This document shows, in pieces, positions 25,457 through 34,056 of a stretch of DNA of 64,000 bases; position 1 is the stretch's first letter; each line of letters starts with the position of its first letter. The stretch covers positions 62,001 through 126,000 of the IMG/VR virus record IMGVR_UViG_3300032224_001676. One strand, given 5' to 3'. The position numbers and the translations under genes were made by a program. Under the pieces are notes generated by a model, which was not told the DNA's origin, did not search any database, and worked only from the letters and a program-made list of their open reading frames with translations. The DNA comes from a virus.

Positions 25457-26770
25457 TTATTGAGTTATCCAGTATTCTACTCTTGTTCCTTTAACCCATT
25501 CAGCATAAATTATATTTAGTGTATTTGGAACATAAACACCATTACTTACTACTACCCATCCTGCTGGGGTTGATGGAGCTACTGAGTTGTTATGGTATAT
25601 TTTTTGTACTATTCCGGTTTTAGCTCCTGTTAAATTATCAGTTATATTCCCTGTCCCTGGTACATCCCATTCATTATAAACTTGGTTGGAAGTAAATGAT
25701 ACTACTGTTCCTGTTGTAGCAGAAGGAGTAGTTAATACTTGATTATTATTCCAATTAAATGAAGAACCTGTAGTATTAATTGATCCGGTTACAGTTATAT
25801 TTTGGTTTAGTATATTTAAATAGGATGCTGTTAAGGCAAATGATGAACTTAATGCTTGGTTAGTGTAGGAGGATGTAGTTGTTAATAAATCTTGATTTGG
25901 ATTATATCTTAAACCTCCATCTACTTGAATACTGCCTGGTCCTGATGTATCAACAAATAAAACGTTGTGTTGTAAATTTTGTGTTGATATACTAGTAGAT
26001 ACTGAAAGTGCCACAGATGATGTTAAGGCAAATGATGAACTTACTGCTTGTGATATATAAGAAGATGTTTGGGCTATAGTCACATAAGAAGCTGTTTGAG
26101 CAGTTACTATATAAGAAGCCGTTTGCGCGTTTTGTATAAATGAGGCTGTGGATGAGAATGAAGAACTTATTGCTTGTAATATATAAGAAGCTGTTTGAGC
26201 AGTTTGTACATAGGATGCTGTTTGCGCTATTGTAACATAAGACGCGGTCATTGCTTCTGATGCTTTTATAGCCCAACTTGATGTGCCTTGTAATGATCCT
26301 GTTATTGAAGGAGCATTCAAACTTCCAGTAATAATATAACCGTTCATATTTAAATTACCAGCAGCTGTTAAAGTACGAGATCCTGTTTCTATTCTCCATG
26401 CTGAAGTTAGCACATTACTGTCCCAACTAGTTACTAAATATAATCCAGCATTATCTACCCAAACATAGTTTTGACCATTATTAGATCCCAATTTTGACCG
26501 CCCGTCAGGGCCAGCTGTCATGTCTATACTAGGACCAGTTGTAGTTATTGATGATCCACTATTAAAATATATATTACCCGATATGTTTAAAGAATTAGAT
26601 ATTAATAAACTACTTGTTGTAGACCAAATATCTCCATTTATGTTAGTAAATATAGAATCACCTTGAGGTCCTGGTTGTCCTTGAGGTCCTGGGGTAGATA
26701 CTTGTATAACACGTGTTCCATCTTGTTGAACAGTGATAGTATTGGTGGATGTATTTACGTTTACTGACAT
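25457..26770 (-). CDS. Collagen-like / TASY-repeat tail fibre
   Basis: The 437-aa protein begins with a short structural segment, then a brief collagen-like GPQGQPGPQGD stretch (about 28-40). A long array of ASYVxxAQTASYxxxAQ repeats follows (about 165-275), resembling triple-stranded fibre shafts. The C-terminal about 110 residues (NQVYNEWDVPGTGN... WVKGTRVEYWITQ) form a distinct tip. Its stop lies 2 bases before the DUF285 gene start. The SHAEG fibre at 29642 and the 73-aa protein at 32395 contain similar TASY/TASF segments, suggesting a shared shaft module. Confidence 0.7.
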   Translation of the reverse strand: MSVNVNTSTNTITVQQDGTRVIQVSTPGPQGQPGPQGDSIFTNINGDIWSTTSSLLISNSLNISGNIYFNSGSSITTTGPSIDMTAGPDGRSKLGSNNGQNYVWVDNAGLYLVTSWDSNVLTSAWRIETGSRTLTAAGNLNMNGYIITGSLNAPSITGSLQGTSSWAIKASEAMTASYVTIAQTASYVQTAQTASYILQAISSSFSSTASFIQNAQTASYIVTAQTASYVTIAQTSSYISQAVSSSFALTSSVALSVSTSISTQNLQHNVLFVDTSGPGSIQVDGGLRYNPNQDLLTTTSSYTNQALSSSFALTASYLNILNQNITVTGSINTTGSSFNWNNNQVLTTPSATTGTVVSFTSNQVYNEWDVPGTGNITDNLTGAKTGIVQKIYHNNSVAPSTPAGWVVVSNGVYVPNTLNIIYAEWVKGTRVEYWITQ

Positions 26771-27171
26771 TATAGTACTGTTACTTGATCACTTAAACTA
26801 ACTTGGCCTTCTAATAATCTTACTGTATATGGACAATTACTACCAGAATATATTTCTAAATCATAATAAGCTGTACTAAAATTAAGCATTGAGGATGTAC
26901 ATGATGAAATATATATTCCAATAGAACCACTAGAGGGTGGTGTTGTACCATTACTCCCACTAAAATTTAAACCAGTGCCATCAGCATTTAAAGAACTAGA
27001 TAATGTAAGATATACTGTACGATTAGGAACAGAAGCATAGTTAGATGCTATTTGCATTTTACCTGAGTAATTAGCTAAATCAACAGGTGTACCTGATGAG
27101 TCTAGATATTGTACTTCAAAATTAGTAGTTGCTCCTTGTTCTATTACAAAAGAATATCTTCCTGCGGCCAT
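26770..27171 (-). CDS. Small beta-rich tail protein (BppU-N-like)
   Basis: This 133-aa protein opens YSFVIEQGATTNFEVQYLDS, then GTPVDLANYSGKMQIASNY, and closes LEIYSGSNCPYTVRLLEGQVSL. The pattern (beta strands, then d..G.pvDLtgy....qI) resembles the N-terminal immunoglobulin-like domain of phage receptor-binding or upper baseplate proteins (BppU-type). It overlaps the downstream collagen-like fibre gene by one base, so it may connect the fibre to the tail. The family match is by eye only. Confidence 0.55.
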   Translation of the reverse strand: MAAGRYSFVIEQGATTNFEVQYLDSSGTPVDLANYSGKMQIASNYASVPNRTVYLTLSSSLNADGTGLNFSGSNGTTPPSSGSIGIYISSCTSSMLNFSTAYYDLEIYSGSNCPYTVRLLEGQVSLSDQVTVL

Positions 27172-27184
27172 GTTAATGTTTAAC

Positions 27185-27192
27185 TATAAATA
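27185..27192 (-). promoter_or_regulatory. Late-type AATATTTATA element before BppU-like gene
   Basis: The coding strand reads CTAATATTTATAGTTAAACATTAAC, then ATG. It would start the fibre subcluster running to 23318. Confidence 0.45.
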
Positions 27193-27240
27193 TTAGAAAG
27201 TTTTAAATTAATTTAAAAATACTAAATAAACTAATTATTT

Positions 27241-28164
27241 TTACCAACTTGCTATTATAACTAAACCACCACCACCATCACCACCGGCACCACCTGGGGT
27301 TCCACCACCACCTCCGCCACCACCAGATCCTATACCACCATTACCTCCTTTACTTCCAGTACCAGTAGTACTACTATTTCCTCCACTTCCACCCCAAGAT
27401 AAAAATGGTTTAAATATATTATTTCCATTAACTCCACTTCCAGAAGTTAATTGAGCAGGTAATAAACCATCTGGTAAATCTAAAGGAAGAGACAAAGAAG
27501 CAGAGCCTGGTGTACCTTGTACTCCTGCTGCTACTCCTGCACCGCCCCCACCTCCGGTTACAGATGTAGTAGATGCAATAGTATTTCCTGCTCCACCACT
27601 AGTTGAACCGTTTCCACCTCCGTTACCTCCAACATATTTTGTTTGGGATACAAAAGAATAATGACCTATATTGGCATCAGAATTAACTCCAACTGCTCCA
27701 CCAGAACCTCCAGCACTTGCCAACCCAACAAGACCACCTCCACCAGCATTAGCATATATTATAACATTAGGTATAGTGAAATAATCACTTAATCCTACAC
27801 TTGCATATACAAAACTATCTGATCCACCACTTCCACCTCCACTTGTTCCTCCTTTTCCTGTATTTCCTACAATTATTGAGAGTTTATCGGGTAAAAACAT
27901 AGCTGGGATTAGTATTGATTGTTGGGCACCACTTGCTCCACCACCTCCACCACCATTATTACCTCCTAAGGCTGATGTAAAACCAGCAGCTCCTCCTCCT
28001 CCACCTCCTATAGCCCATATAGCTACCATCTGTACGCCAGGAGGTTTATTCCATATGTATGGACTTTGTATAGTACCTATCCCAAAACTTGGGGTAGAAA
28101 ATATTTGAACATCTCCACTAAACTGTGGAGGTAAAAAACTATAATCTCTAGAATTCCCGTACAT
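27241..28164 (-). CDS. Glycine-rich tail adhesin, copy B
   Basis: The 307-aa protein shares its first about 20 residues (SRDYSFLPPQFSGDVQIF) and its last about 40 (GSGGGGGGGGTPGG... GLVIIASW) with the gene just upstream. The centre has many poly-Gly motifs of 4-8 residues separated by beta-strand segments. This architecture resembles the polyglycine-II sandwich adhesin at the tip of S16/T2-type long tail fibres (gp38), which determines receptor specificity. A late gene expressed with the adjacent copy. Function is inferred from composition and context. Confidence 0.68.
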   Translation of the reverse strand: MYGNSRDYSFLPPQFSGDVQIFSTPSFGIGTIQSPYIWNKPPGVQMVAIWAIGGGGGGAAGFTSALGGNNGGGGGGASGAQQSILIPAMFLPDKLSIIVGNTGKGGTSGGGSGGSDSFVYASVGLSDYFTIPNVIIYANAGGGGLVGLASAGGSGGAVGVNSDANIGHYSFVSQTKYVGGNGGGNGSTSGGAGNTIASTTSVTGGGGGAGVAAGVQGTPGSASLSLPLDLPDGLLPAQLTSGSGVNGNNIFKPFLSWGGSGGNSSTTGTGSKGGNGGIGSGGGGGGGGTPGGAGGDGGGGLVIIASW

Positions 28165-28168
28165 AATA

Positions 28169-29134
28169 TTACCAACTTGCTATTATAACTAAACCATCTC
28201 CACCATTTCCACCTGTACCACCTGTGGTTCCAGCTCCTCCACCTCCACCCCCACTTCCAATACCACCTTTTCCTCCTCTTCCTCCCGCTCCTGTATCAAA
28301 ACTTCCTCCACCTGTACCACCAAAAGACATAAATGGTTTGAATCTTGTTATACCATCTATACCATTACCACCATTTGTTGTACCACCTGCTATATATGAA
28401 ACAACAGGAGTTAAAGCAAAATCTGGGCCGTCAAATGCTGCATTTAAAGATATTGCGCCCCCAGCAATTGGAGTTGTAGTAGCTATTCCTCCCCCTCCTG
28501 TTCCTTGGCCTGTAGAGTTAAGTATAAATTGGTTAGTAATAGCACCAGCAGCACCTCCAAGTTGAGAACCACCTGCTAATCCAACTAATCCAACTTGGAA
28601 TTTATAGAATATAGATGAAAAATAAAAATGTCCAACACTAGCTGCTGTAGTAATAGTGGGTACGGTTCCTGCTATACCAGCAGCTGTTCCTGATCCAGCA
28701 CCTCCTCCTCCAGGTTGGGCAATATTTGATTGTAATATTAAGTTGGGGATCGAGGTTCCGGCTGTTAAACCTACACCTGAAGCAACATAAGAATTTATCC
28801 CGGCTGCTCCAGCATTGTTAGCTATACCTCCAGCACCGCCTGCTCCTACAGAAACACGAAGTACATCTGGTAAATGGTGGGCAAAGAATAAAGCTGAGGC
28901 TGCACCTGATGATGCTCCACTTCCTCCACCTCCACCAGCCGCTCCTGATGCTCGAGTGAAGCCACCGCCACCACCACCTCCACCTCCTACGCACCACATA
29001 TAAACCATAGTAGCACCAGAGGGTTTGTTCCATGTTTGCCATTGGGTGTTTGTTGTACCCATAGAAAAAAACATTTGAACATCTCCTGTGAATTGAGGAG
29101 GTAAAAAACCATAATCTCTTGAACTTCCGTACAT
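28169..29134 (-). CDS. Glycine-rich tail adhesin, copy A
   Basis: The 321-aa protein is a tandem paralogue of the 27241-28164 gene, 4 bases apart. Both ends are nearly identical (SRDYGFLPPQFTGDVQMF; GLVIIASW), while the central Gly-rich core has diverged. The pattern suggests duplication followed by diversification of the exposed loops, as in gp38-like receptor-binding adhesins. No signal peptide is present. Long proline-rich frames on the opposite strand are by-products of the Gly codons. Confidence 0.68.
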   Translation of the reverse strand: MYGSSRDYGFLPPQFTGDVQMFFSMGTTNTQWQTWNKPSGATMVYMWCVGGGGGGGGGFTRASGAAGGGGGSGASSGAASALFFAHHLPDVLRVSVGAGGAGGIANNAGAAGINSYVASGVGLTAGTSIPNLILQSNIAQPGGGGAGSGTAAGIAGTVPTITTAASVGHFYFSSIFYKFQVGLVGLAGGSQLGGAAGAITNQFILNSTGQGTGGGGIATTTPIAGGAISLNAAFDGPDFALTPVVSYIAGGTTNGGNGIDGITRFKPFMSFGGTGGGSFDTGAGGRGGKGGIGSGGGGGGAGTTGGTGGNGGDGLVIIASW

Positions 29135-29154
29135 AACTTTATATAGTTAAAGAA

Positions 29155-29613
29155 TTAATAATCACCTCCAAATACTGTTGCTTGCCACTGTTGGTTAGTT
29201 GTTTGTGCTACATGTTGTGACACTAGAATATACCTAGAGGCAGGAACAGCAATGTTAAGTGGGATTTCATAGTAGTTAGTAGCGGCTGTACTGTTGGCTG
29301 TTGAAATTGCCGGTACTGAGATTTCCGCTAATAAAGATGTATTAGTAGATGTTGGTGTTCCTGATCCTGTAGAACTTAAAAATACGCGTAATGTAGTCGC
29401 TACAGAATTGACTCCAGCGGCTGATGCTACTGTGTTGAAACGAACACGTTGTATAAAACTTCCGCTTGCGCCTGAGGTAAATACTAAAAATTGATCTGTA
29501 CCAATAGCATTAGTTGCTCCTCCATCTGATCTTGGATTTGTTGCGGTGGTTGTTATCTTTCCAGAACCTACATTTGGGGTTAAAGTGTAAATTGGGTTAA
29601 AATTTTGAGCCAT
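29155..29613 (-). CDS. Putative beta-sandwich virion protein
   Basis: This 152-aa protein is rich in Thr/Ser/Ala/Val with alternating hydrophobic strands (FLVFTSGASGSFIQRVRF, ATTLRVFLSS, YYEIPLNIAVPASRYILV) and ends QWQATVFGGDY. It looks like a small beta-sandwich tail or fibre accessory protein. No named family recognised. It sits between the SHAEG fibre and the adhesin pair, so a fibre connector or head decoration role is plausible. Confidence 0.5.
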   Translation of the reverse strand: MAQNFNPIYTLTPNVGSGKITTTATNPRSDGGATNAIGTDQFLVFTSGASGSFIQRVRFNTVASAAGVNSVATTLRVFLSSTGSGTPTSTNTSLLAEISVPAISTANSTAATNYYEIPLNIAVPASRYILVSQHVAQTTNQQWQATVFGGDY

Positions 29614-29641
29614 ATTTTTTATTTTATTATAATTATATTGT

Positions 29642-31315
29642 TTAAAAACCTGAAAATAGTGTGTTTACTTTTGCTAATGCTACAACTTGGCCTTGGATAT
29701 TAGATACACTACTACCTCCACCTCCACCATTCATAGCATAAGATGCTGTTAAAGCGTAAGATGCAGAACCTTGTAGTGAACCAGTAATACTACCATTTAC
29801 TCTTAATGAACCTGTAATTTGAAATTGAGATCCTGATGCAAAAACTAGGTTTGATCTAGCTGAAGTGCTAGTACCATTTCCTATTATAAAAGCGTTTTGA
29901 GCTGATGAGGATTGGTTGAGTAAACCTTGAACATGTTGGCCATCACCGTTTGCTATTGTATAGTACCCTTCAGCGTGTGAATATTGTCCGTTTGCTGTTG
30001 TATATAATCCTTCAGCATGTGAGTATGGACCATTTGTTATTGTGAGATATCCTTCAGCATGTGAATTTTGTGCATTTGCTGTTGTATAATATCCTTCAGC
30101 ATGAGAACCTATTCCTGATACTGCTGTTGTTGTTGTGAGCATTCCTTCAGCGTGTGAAGCATCACCGTATGCTGTTCCTCCAGGAACAATTACTTCACCA
30201 TCACTATCATAAGTATATCCTCCTTCTGCGTGGGAGCCTAATCCTTGAGCTAATGTGGAAACTCCTTCAGCATGTGAGTAATATCCATTTGCCACAGTAA
30301 CATAACCTTCAGCATGTGAAGCAAAACCACCTACTATTGTGAAATTTCCTTCAGCATGTGAATACTGCCCATTTGCTGTTGTATATACTCCTTCAGTATG
30401 AGAAGTAAAACCATTTGCTATTGTATAGTATCCTTCAGCATGTGAGTAGTATCCATTTGTTGTTGTAGTACTACCAACTCCCTCAGCATGTGAATAATCT
30501 CCTCTTGCTATTGTACTGTTTCCTTCAGTGTGTGAATATTGTCCGTTTGCTATTGTGAAATATCCTTCAGCATGTGAATATGATCCTGATGCTTTATTTA
30601 ATTGCCCTTCAGCATGTGAATAAATTCCTGATGCTGTATTTTGGAATCCTTGAACATGAGAAAATAAACCTGATGCAAGTGATGCTGAGGCTTGATTAAA
30701 TATTCCTTGAATTGAAGTAGAACCAGATACATTTAATGAACCAGTTATAATATTTGTTCCAATTATAGTTTTACTTCCAGAAATAAATACGGAACCTGTA
30801 ATTGTTTTAGTTCCTATTAAGGTATTTGAACCTGTTATTATAAGCGACCCTGATATAATTTCATTTCCTATAAATGTGTTTGAACCTGTTGTGGCAAAAG
30901 ATCCTGTTTGAGTATTAGTTACAAATGAACTTGTAGCACTATTTAAAACATAGTTTGGAGCTAAAGACGCAGTAGCAGCATAAGAAGCACTTAATACTGT
31001 TCCTACAATAGCAGAAGCAGTTACATATGACGCGGTTTGAGCATAAGATGCTGTTCCTTGTAATGAACCTGTAAACCCAAGAGTAGAAGTTGTAGAACCA
31101 GTTATTATTAATGATCCTGTTATAATTGCAGAACCGGTATATGGAAATGCTGCCCCACTTCCTCCTCCAGAACCTGTAAATTCTTTTACAATGTTACCTG
31201 ATCCACTACCATAAAATAGTTTTCCATCTTTAGTATTGATGGCTAATTCACCCTGCTGTAATGAAGAGGGAATCACTCCTGATCCGGTACTATTTTTTAT
31301 TATTATTGTAGCCAT
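29642..31315 (-). CDS. Second SHAEG-repeat tail fibre
   Basis: The 557-aa protein has a N-terminal fibre segment with a phage-fibre-like start (GVIPSSLQQGELAINTKDGK at about 14-33, resembling the N-terminal domain of T4-like hinge or tail fibres). Next come SLIITGS repeats (about 60-200), then about 17 SHAEG repeats (about 220-460) and a TASYALTASYAMN segment with a Gly-rich end. It is a shorter paralogue of the 18491-20680 fibre, with a different N-terminal anchor. The two may form different fibres on the same virion. Confidence 0.78.
   Translation of the reverse strand: MATIIIKNSTGSGVIPSSLQQGELAINTKDGKLFYGSGSGNIVKEFTGSGGGSGAAFPYTGSAIITGSLIITGSTTSTLGFTGSLQGTASYAQTASYVTASAIVGTVLSASYAATASLAPNYVLNSATSSFVTNTQTGSFATTGSNTFIGNEIISGSLIITGSNTLIGTKTITGSVFISGSKTIIGTNIITGSLNVSGSTSIQGIFNQASASLASGLFSHVQGFQNTASGIYSHAEGQLNKASGSYSHAEGYFTIANGQYSHTEGNSTIARGDYSHAEGVGSTTTTNGYYSHAEGYYTIANGFTSHTEGVYTTANGQYSHAEGNFTIVGGFASHAEGYVTVANGYYSHAEGVSTLAQGLGSHAEGGYTYDSDGEVIVPGGTAYGDASHAEGMLTTTTAVSGIGSHAEGYYTTANAQNSHAEGYLTITNGPYSHAEGLYTTANGQYSHAEGYYTIANGDGQHVQGLLNQSSSAQNAFIIGNGTSTSARSNLVFASGSQFQITGSLRVNGSITGSLQGSASYALTASYAMNGGGGGSSVSNIQGQVVALAKVNTLFSGF
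29935..30660 (-). repeat. DNA tandem array encoding SHAEG units, second copy
   Basis: About 17 units with a 42-base period and recurrent ccttcagcatgtga segments. Similarity to the first array makes recombination between the two fibre genes possible. Confidence 0.75.
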
Positions 31316-31322
31316 TCTTTAT

Positions 31323-31330
31323 TATAAATA
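31323..31330 (-). promoter_or_regulatory. Late-type AATATTTATAA element before the second SHAEG fibre
   Basis: The coding strand reads TTTAATATTTATAATAAAGA, then ATG. The core ends only 7 nt before the start codon, so a transcript started here would be almost leaderless. Confidence 0.5.
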
Positions 31331-31504
31331 TTAAAAAGTTCCTCCATCTATGGTAAGGCCATTACCATTCCCTGAGAATGAGCCTGTAAAGTTAAGTATT
31401 GCAAGTGATCCGGTACCATTATAGACATCGCTTCCATCCGACTGCAAAACGCGTTGGTAGCTGTCCTCAATATTTTGACCTGTGAAATCAAATGGTCCAG
31501 GCAT
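31331..31504 (-). CDS. Small fibre-associated protein (57 aa)
   Basis: I read this directly: ATG at 31502-31504, TAA at 31331-31333. The product begins MPGPFDFTGQNIEDSYQRVL, continues with Ser/Gly/Asn-rich sequence (NGTGSLAILNFTGSFSGNGN) and ends LTIDGGTF. The FTGSFSGNGNGLT segment resembles the shaft repeats of the SHAEG fibres. The end GGTF is also the end of the 73-aa protein at 32395. It may be a fibre N-terminal connector or a separated shaft fragment. Earlier annotation would easily miss it because of its size. Confidence 0.6.
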   Translation of the reverse strand: MPGPFDFTGQNIEDSYQRVLQSDGSDVYNGTGSLAILNFTGSFSGNGNGLTIDGGTF

Positions 31505-31517
31505 AACTTTTATTTAA

Positions 31518-32075
31518 TTATTTAGATAGTTTATCAACTATCCCGTTTATAATGTCTTGAACATAATTTTGTTCAATTTTATTTTCTTGTAAGTAAGTAC
31601 CAATTATATTATTTACTTTATTTTTCTTAATAGTTAAATTTTTAATGTTAATATCTTCTTTAATTAACATCCCAACTATTTTAATAATATGCTCAGTTAC
31701 AGGGTCAAATTCTTGAACCCCAGTAATTTGAATTTTAGGAGTAGACTCTTTTATCACTTCAGCGTCATTTGATTTGACTTCTACAGTTACTTTACGAGAT
31801 GCTTCTACTATAAAATCTGATTTCCAAGGGATAAAATACGTATCCTCTGCTATGACTTCAAGTTTTATTTGACCTGAGGTACTATTTTCTAATAATCCTT
31901 TTAATTTTTTAATAGGAATAGAGCATTTTCCATCTTTATTGATAGTTCCATTAAATAAAAAGCTTACATCTTTTGATTCGATGATTAATCGAGCCGAACT
32001 GTTTTTTAATGAAGCACCTTCAAGTTTAATATTACACTCAAATACTTCGGGTTTGTCAGTAAATAATTTATACAT
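31518..32075 (-). CDS. Protein of unknown function, probably structural
   Basis: The 185-aa protein has a beta-rich N-terminal half (FECNIKLEGASLKNSSARLI; GKCSIPIKKLKGLLEN) and a helical C-terminal half rich in Lys/Asn/Ile (MLIKEDINIKNLTIKKNKVN) ending IINGIVDKLSK. It overlaps the 106-aa gene start by one base. The two-part design suggests a decoration or head-tail adaptor protein, but no family could be named. Confidence 0.5.
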   Translation of the reverse strand: MYKLFTDKPEVFECNIKLEGASLKNSSARLIIESKDVSFLFNGTINKDGKCSIPIKKLKGLLENSTSGQIKLEVIAEDTYFIPWKSDFIVEASRKVTVEVKSNDAEVIKESTPKIQITGVQEFDPVTEHIIKIVGMLIKEDINIKNLTIKKNKVNNIIGTYLQENKIEQNYVQDIINGIVDKLSK

Positions 32076-32395
32076 TATAATTCTACTTTTATGTTTACTC
32101 CCAATACTTCTTTAGCGACTAGGGATACGTCCGATATACGTATTTTACGCTCTAGTATTTCTTTCGTTTCTTTGTATTCTTTACCTTCTACTTTACAAAG
32201 TAGTTTAATAAAACGTTTCTTTTTTTCCTTATCTTTAAAATAATCATCAGGTGCTTTACCAGCAGCCATTGCTTCTAGTAAATCTGTTATTAACGCACAA
32301 TCATCCCATGTAAATGGATTTTTACTTTGATTAGGGAATGGGTTTGTATTCCATGCAAAATTTGCGTCTCCCCATTTAAATGGTATCCTAGCCAT
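32075..32395 (-). CDS. Small protein of unknown function
   Basis: The 106-aa protein begins with an aromatic segment (IPFKWGDANFAWNTNPFP... NPFTWDD) and then becomes helical with Lys/Glu (KDKEKKKRFIKLLCKVEGKE), ending VLGVNIKVEL. It is coupled by one-base overlaps with both neighbours. No enzyme motif; a virion or assembly protein is likely from context. Confidence 0.5.
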   Translation of the reverse strand: MARIPFKWGDANFAWNTNPFPNQSKNPFTWDDCALITDLLEAMAAGKAPDDYFKDKEKKKRFIKLLCKVEGKEYKETKEILERKIRISDVSLVAKEVLGVNIKVEL

Positions 32396-32616
32396 TAAAA
32401 CGTTCCCCCATTAATATATGATGATGTATATGAAAAAGAAGCAGTAGTAGCAAATGAAGCACTAGCTATTTTTCCTATAATAAAAGAGGCAGTCGCAGCA
32501 AATGAAGCAGTAGTAGAAAAAGATGACACAGAAGCATAAGAAGCACTAATAGCACTGTTAGCACTTTGGGCTTGCAAAGCTGATTTAGCAAATTGGCTTT
32601 GTCTAACTGTAGTCAT
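32395..32616 (-). CDS. Short TASF-repeat fibre-like protein
   Basis: The 73-aa product is almost entirely Ser/Ala/Thr/Phe repeats of the type ATASFxxxASFATTASF, matching the shaft repeats of the collagen-like fibre at 25457. It ends SYINGGTF, as the 57-aa gene ends GGTF. It may be a fibre remnant or a small shaft protein. The late-type element is 19 nt before the ATG. Confidence 0.55.
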   Translation of the reverse strand: MTTVRQSQFAKSALQAQSANSAISASYASVSSFSTTASFAATASFIIGKIASASFATTASFSYTSSYINGGTF

Positions 32617-32634
32617 ATTGGATTAATTATCTGT

Positions 32635-32642
32635 TATAAATA
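32635..32642 (-). promoter_or_regulatory. Late-type AATATTTATAA element before the small TASF gene
   Basis: The coding strand reads TTAATATTTATAACAGATAATT, then ATG within about 20 bases. It would drive 32616 leftward through the small structural genes. Confidence 0.45.
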
Positions 32643-33329
32643 TTAATCTCTATATTCTTGGTAAAGTTTTAAAATAGGTTCAACTATTTCATGGCGATGA
32701 TTAGTTTTTAAAGTGATTACTTTTACTCCTTTAATTTCAGATTCTAAACGAGTAAAAAACCCAATACCACTATCTTTCTTTTGTTTTAAGTCGGTTTGAG
32801 TTATGTCTCCACAAAATACCATTTTCCCACCTTTACCTAAACGACCTAACATCATTTCAGTTTGACCATGGGTAATATTTTGACATTCATCTACAATCAC
32901 AAAACAATTAGGGAATGTTCTACCTCGCATAAACGCAAAAGGTACAATTTCAATTTGATTTTCAGCTACCATTTTGTCTACTTTATCTTTATCATAAAGC
33001 AAATGTAAGTTAGCATATATAGGAGCTAACCAAGGATCCATTTTTTCTTTTAGATCGCCTGGTAAGAATCCAATATCTTCTTTAGCCACAGTAGGTCGTG
33101 TGATTACAATTTTTTCAACTTCTCTTTTAAAAACCATGTCTAATGCTATTTGACATGCAACTAATGTTTTACCTGATCCTGCCATTCCTTTTATTAAGGT
33201 AACAGGATTTTCTAGAATTAATTGTTTTGCTTCTTTTTGCTCATTATTAAGTTCTATTTTAAATTTAATAGGATTTTTAGGTTTTCTTTTGTTTTGAAAT
33301 ACCTCATCATTGTAATCGTTTGAAGCCAT
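32643..33329 (-). CDS. phoH: PhoH-like P-loop ATPase
   Basis: The 228-aa protein contains GMAGSGKT (Walker A, about 48-55) and CFVIVDECQNI (Walker B, about 142-152). It also has a MVFCGDITQTD sensor segment and a NHRHEIV stretch, all characteristic of PhoH proteins (KOG/COG1702). PhoH-like genes are common in T4-like phages; their function is unresolved, with links to RNA metabolism and phosphate stress in bacteria. It starts 1 base from the Psd gene stop, so it is cotranscribed with the metabolic genes. Confidence 0.92.
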   Translation of the reverse strand: MASNDYNDEVFQNKRKPKNPIKFKIELNNEQKEAKQLILENPVTLIKGMAGSGKTLVACQIALDMVFKREVEKIVITRPTVAKEDIGFLPGDLKEKMDPWLAPIYANLHLLYDKDKVDKMVAENQIEIVPFAFMRGRTFPNCFVIVDECQNITHGQTEMMLGRLGKGGKMVFCGDITQTDLKQKKDSGIGFFTRLESEIKGVKVITLKTNHRHEIVEPILKLYQEYRD

Positions 33330-33330
33330 A

Positions 33331-34050
33331 TTATTTGTATATTAGTTTAACTAACGTGTCTATCCCCGCTTCTACGTGAGTTGTGTCGGGATGTATTAAT
33401 TCAAAGTTATAACGCTCATCTAACGGTAATACCAAATCTACTTGACTGCCCCAACGTATTAAACTAAATCTTTCATTTTGGGTTAGATAAGTATTTTGAT
33501 ATTTAACAAATGGAGCTATAACATCTACGTCTTCATCTGCTATTTGTATTAAATAGTAAGAGTAATCTAATGAAGGCGAATAAATTTCATTAAACATTCG
33601 CTCATTATTTTTTAAATAATCTAAATTATTAGGGTTAATAGCTTTATTTAAAATATCTTTTTCAAGTGCTAACATAGGTTTGTTAGTTGACTCTATACTT
33701 TCAATTGGATCATATTTTAATATACCCGAATATGGTATTCTATTAATATGAACATCATAAAATGACATAAATACACCAATTACAAGAGACGGAGTATCAT
33801 ATGTTGGATCGCACATCACATCTTGTAATGTATAATTTACACCTTTAATTTCTACAACTGGGTCTTTTGGGTTAGTTATAAACTTTTGGTATAAAATAGT
33901 TCCATCAGCTGGTGAAAAAAAGTATTCATTATTGATAAAATTGGTACGAGGTGGATCTCTAAAGAAAAAAGTATTTGAAAGATCACCTGTAGGTAATTTA
34001 AGTAGTTCTTTTACATCACTGTCTAACCACTCTTCTAATGTTTTAGCCAT
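33331..34050 (-). CDS. psd: Phosphatidylserine decarboxylase-like enzyme
   Basis: The 239-aa protein has the self-processing Psd layout. SPADG at 46-50 (D49) and FMSFYDVHINRIPYSG at 94-109 (H101) supply the catalytic Asp and His. RFSLIRWGSQVDLVLP at 194-209 contains the Gly-Ser site (G201-S202) where Psd cleaves to make its pyruvoyl prosthetic group. It would convert phosphatidylserine to phosphatidylethanolamine at the membrane. The N terminus lacks a clear membrane segment. It is encoded between PhoH and a DDAH-fold enzyme, 6 bases from the latter. All key residues are present, so it is probably active. Confidence 0.85.
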   Translation of the reverse strand: MAKTLEEWLDSDVKELLKLPTGDLSNTFFFRDPPRTNFINNEYFFSPADGTILYQKFITNPKDPVVEIKGVNYTLQDVMCDPTYDTPSLVIGVFMSFYDVHINRIPYSGILKYDPIESIESTNKPMLALEKDILNKAINPNNLDYLKNNERMFNEIYSPSLDYSYYLIQIADEDVDVIAPFVKYQNTYLTQNERFSLIRWGSQVDLVLPLDERYNFELIHPDTTHVEAGIDTLVKLIYK

Positions 34051-34056
34051 AACTTA

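Noticed and set aside
27241-29134. Long proline-rich open frames on the plus strand
   Set aside because: They are the antisense of poly-Gly codons (GGN read as NCC), with no start context, and the minus-strand frames have conserved ends and neighbours.
18491-31315. Diversity-generating retroelement or site-specific inversion for fibre variation
   Set aside because: No reverse transcriptase, no template/variable repeat pair, and no invertase or inverted repeats around the fibre genes were seen.
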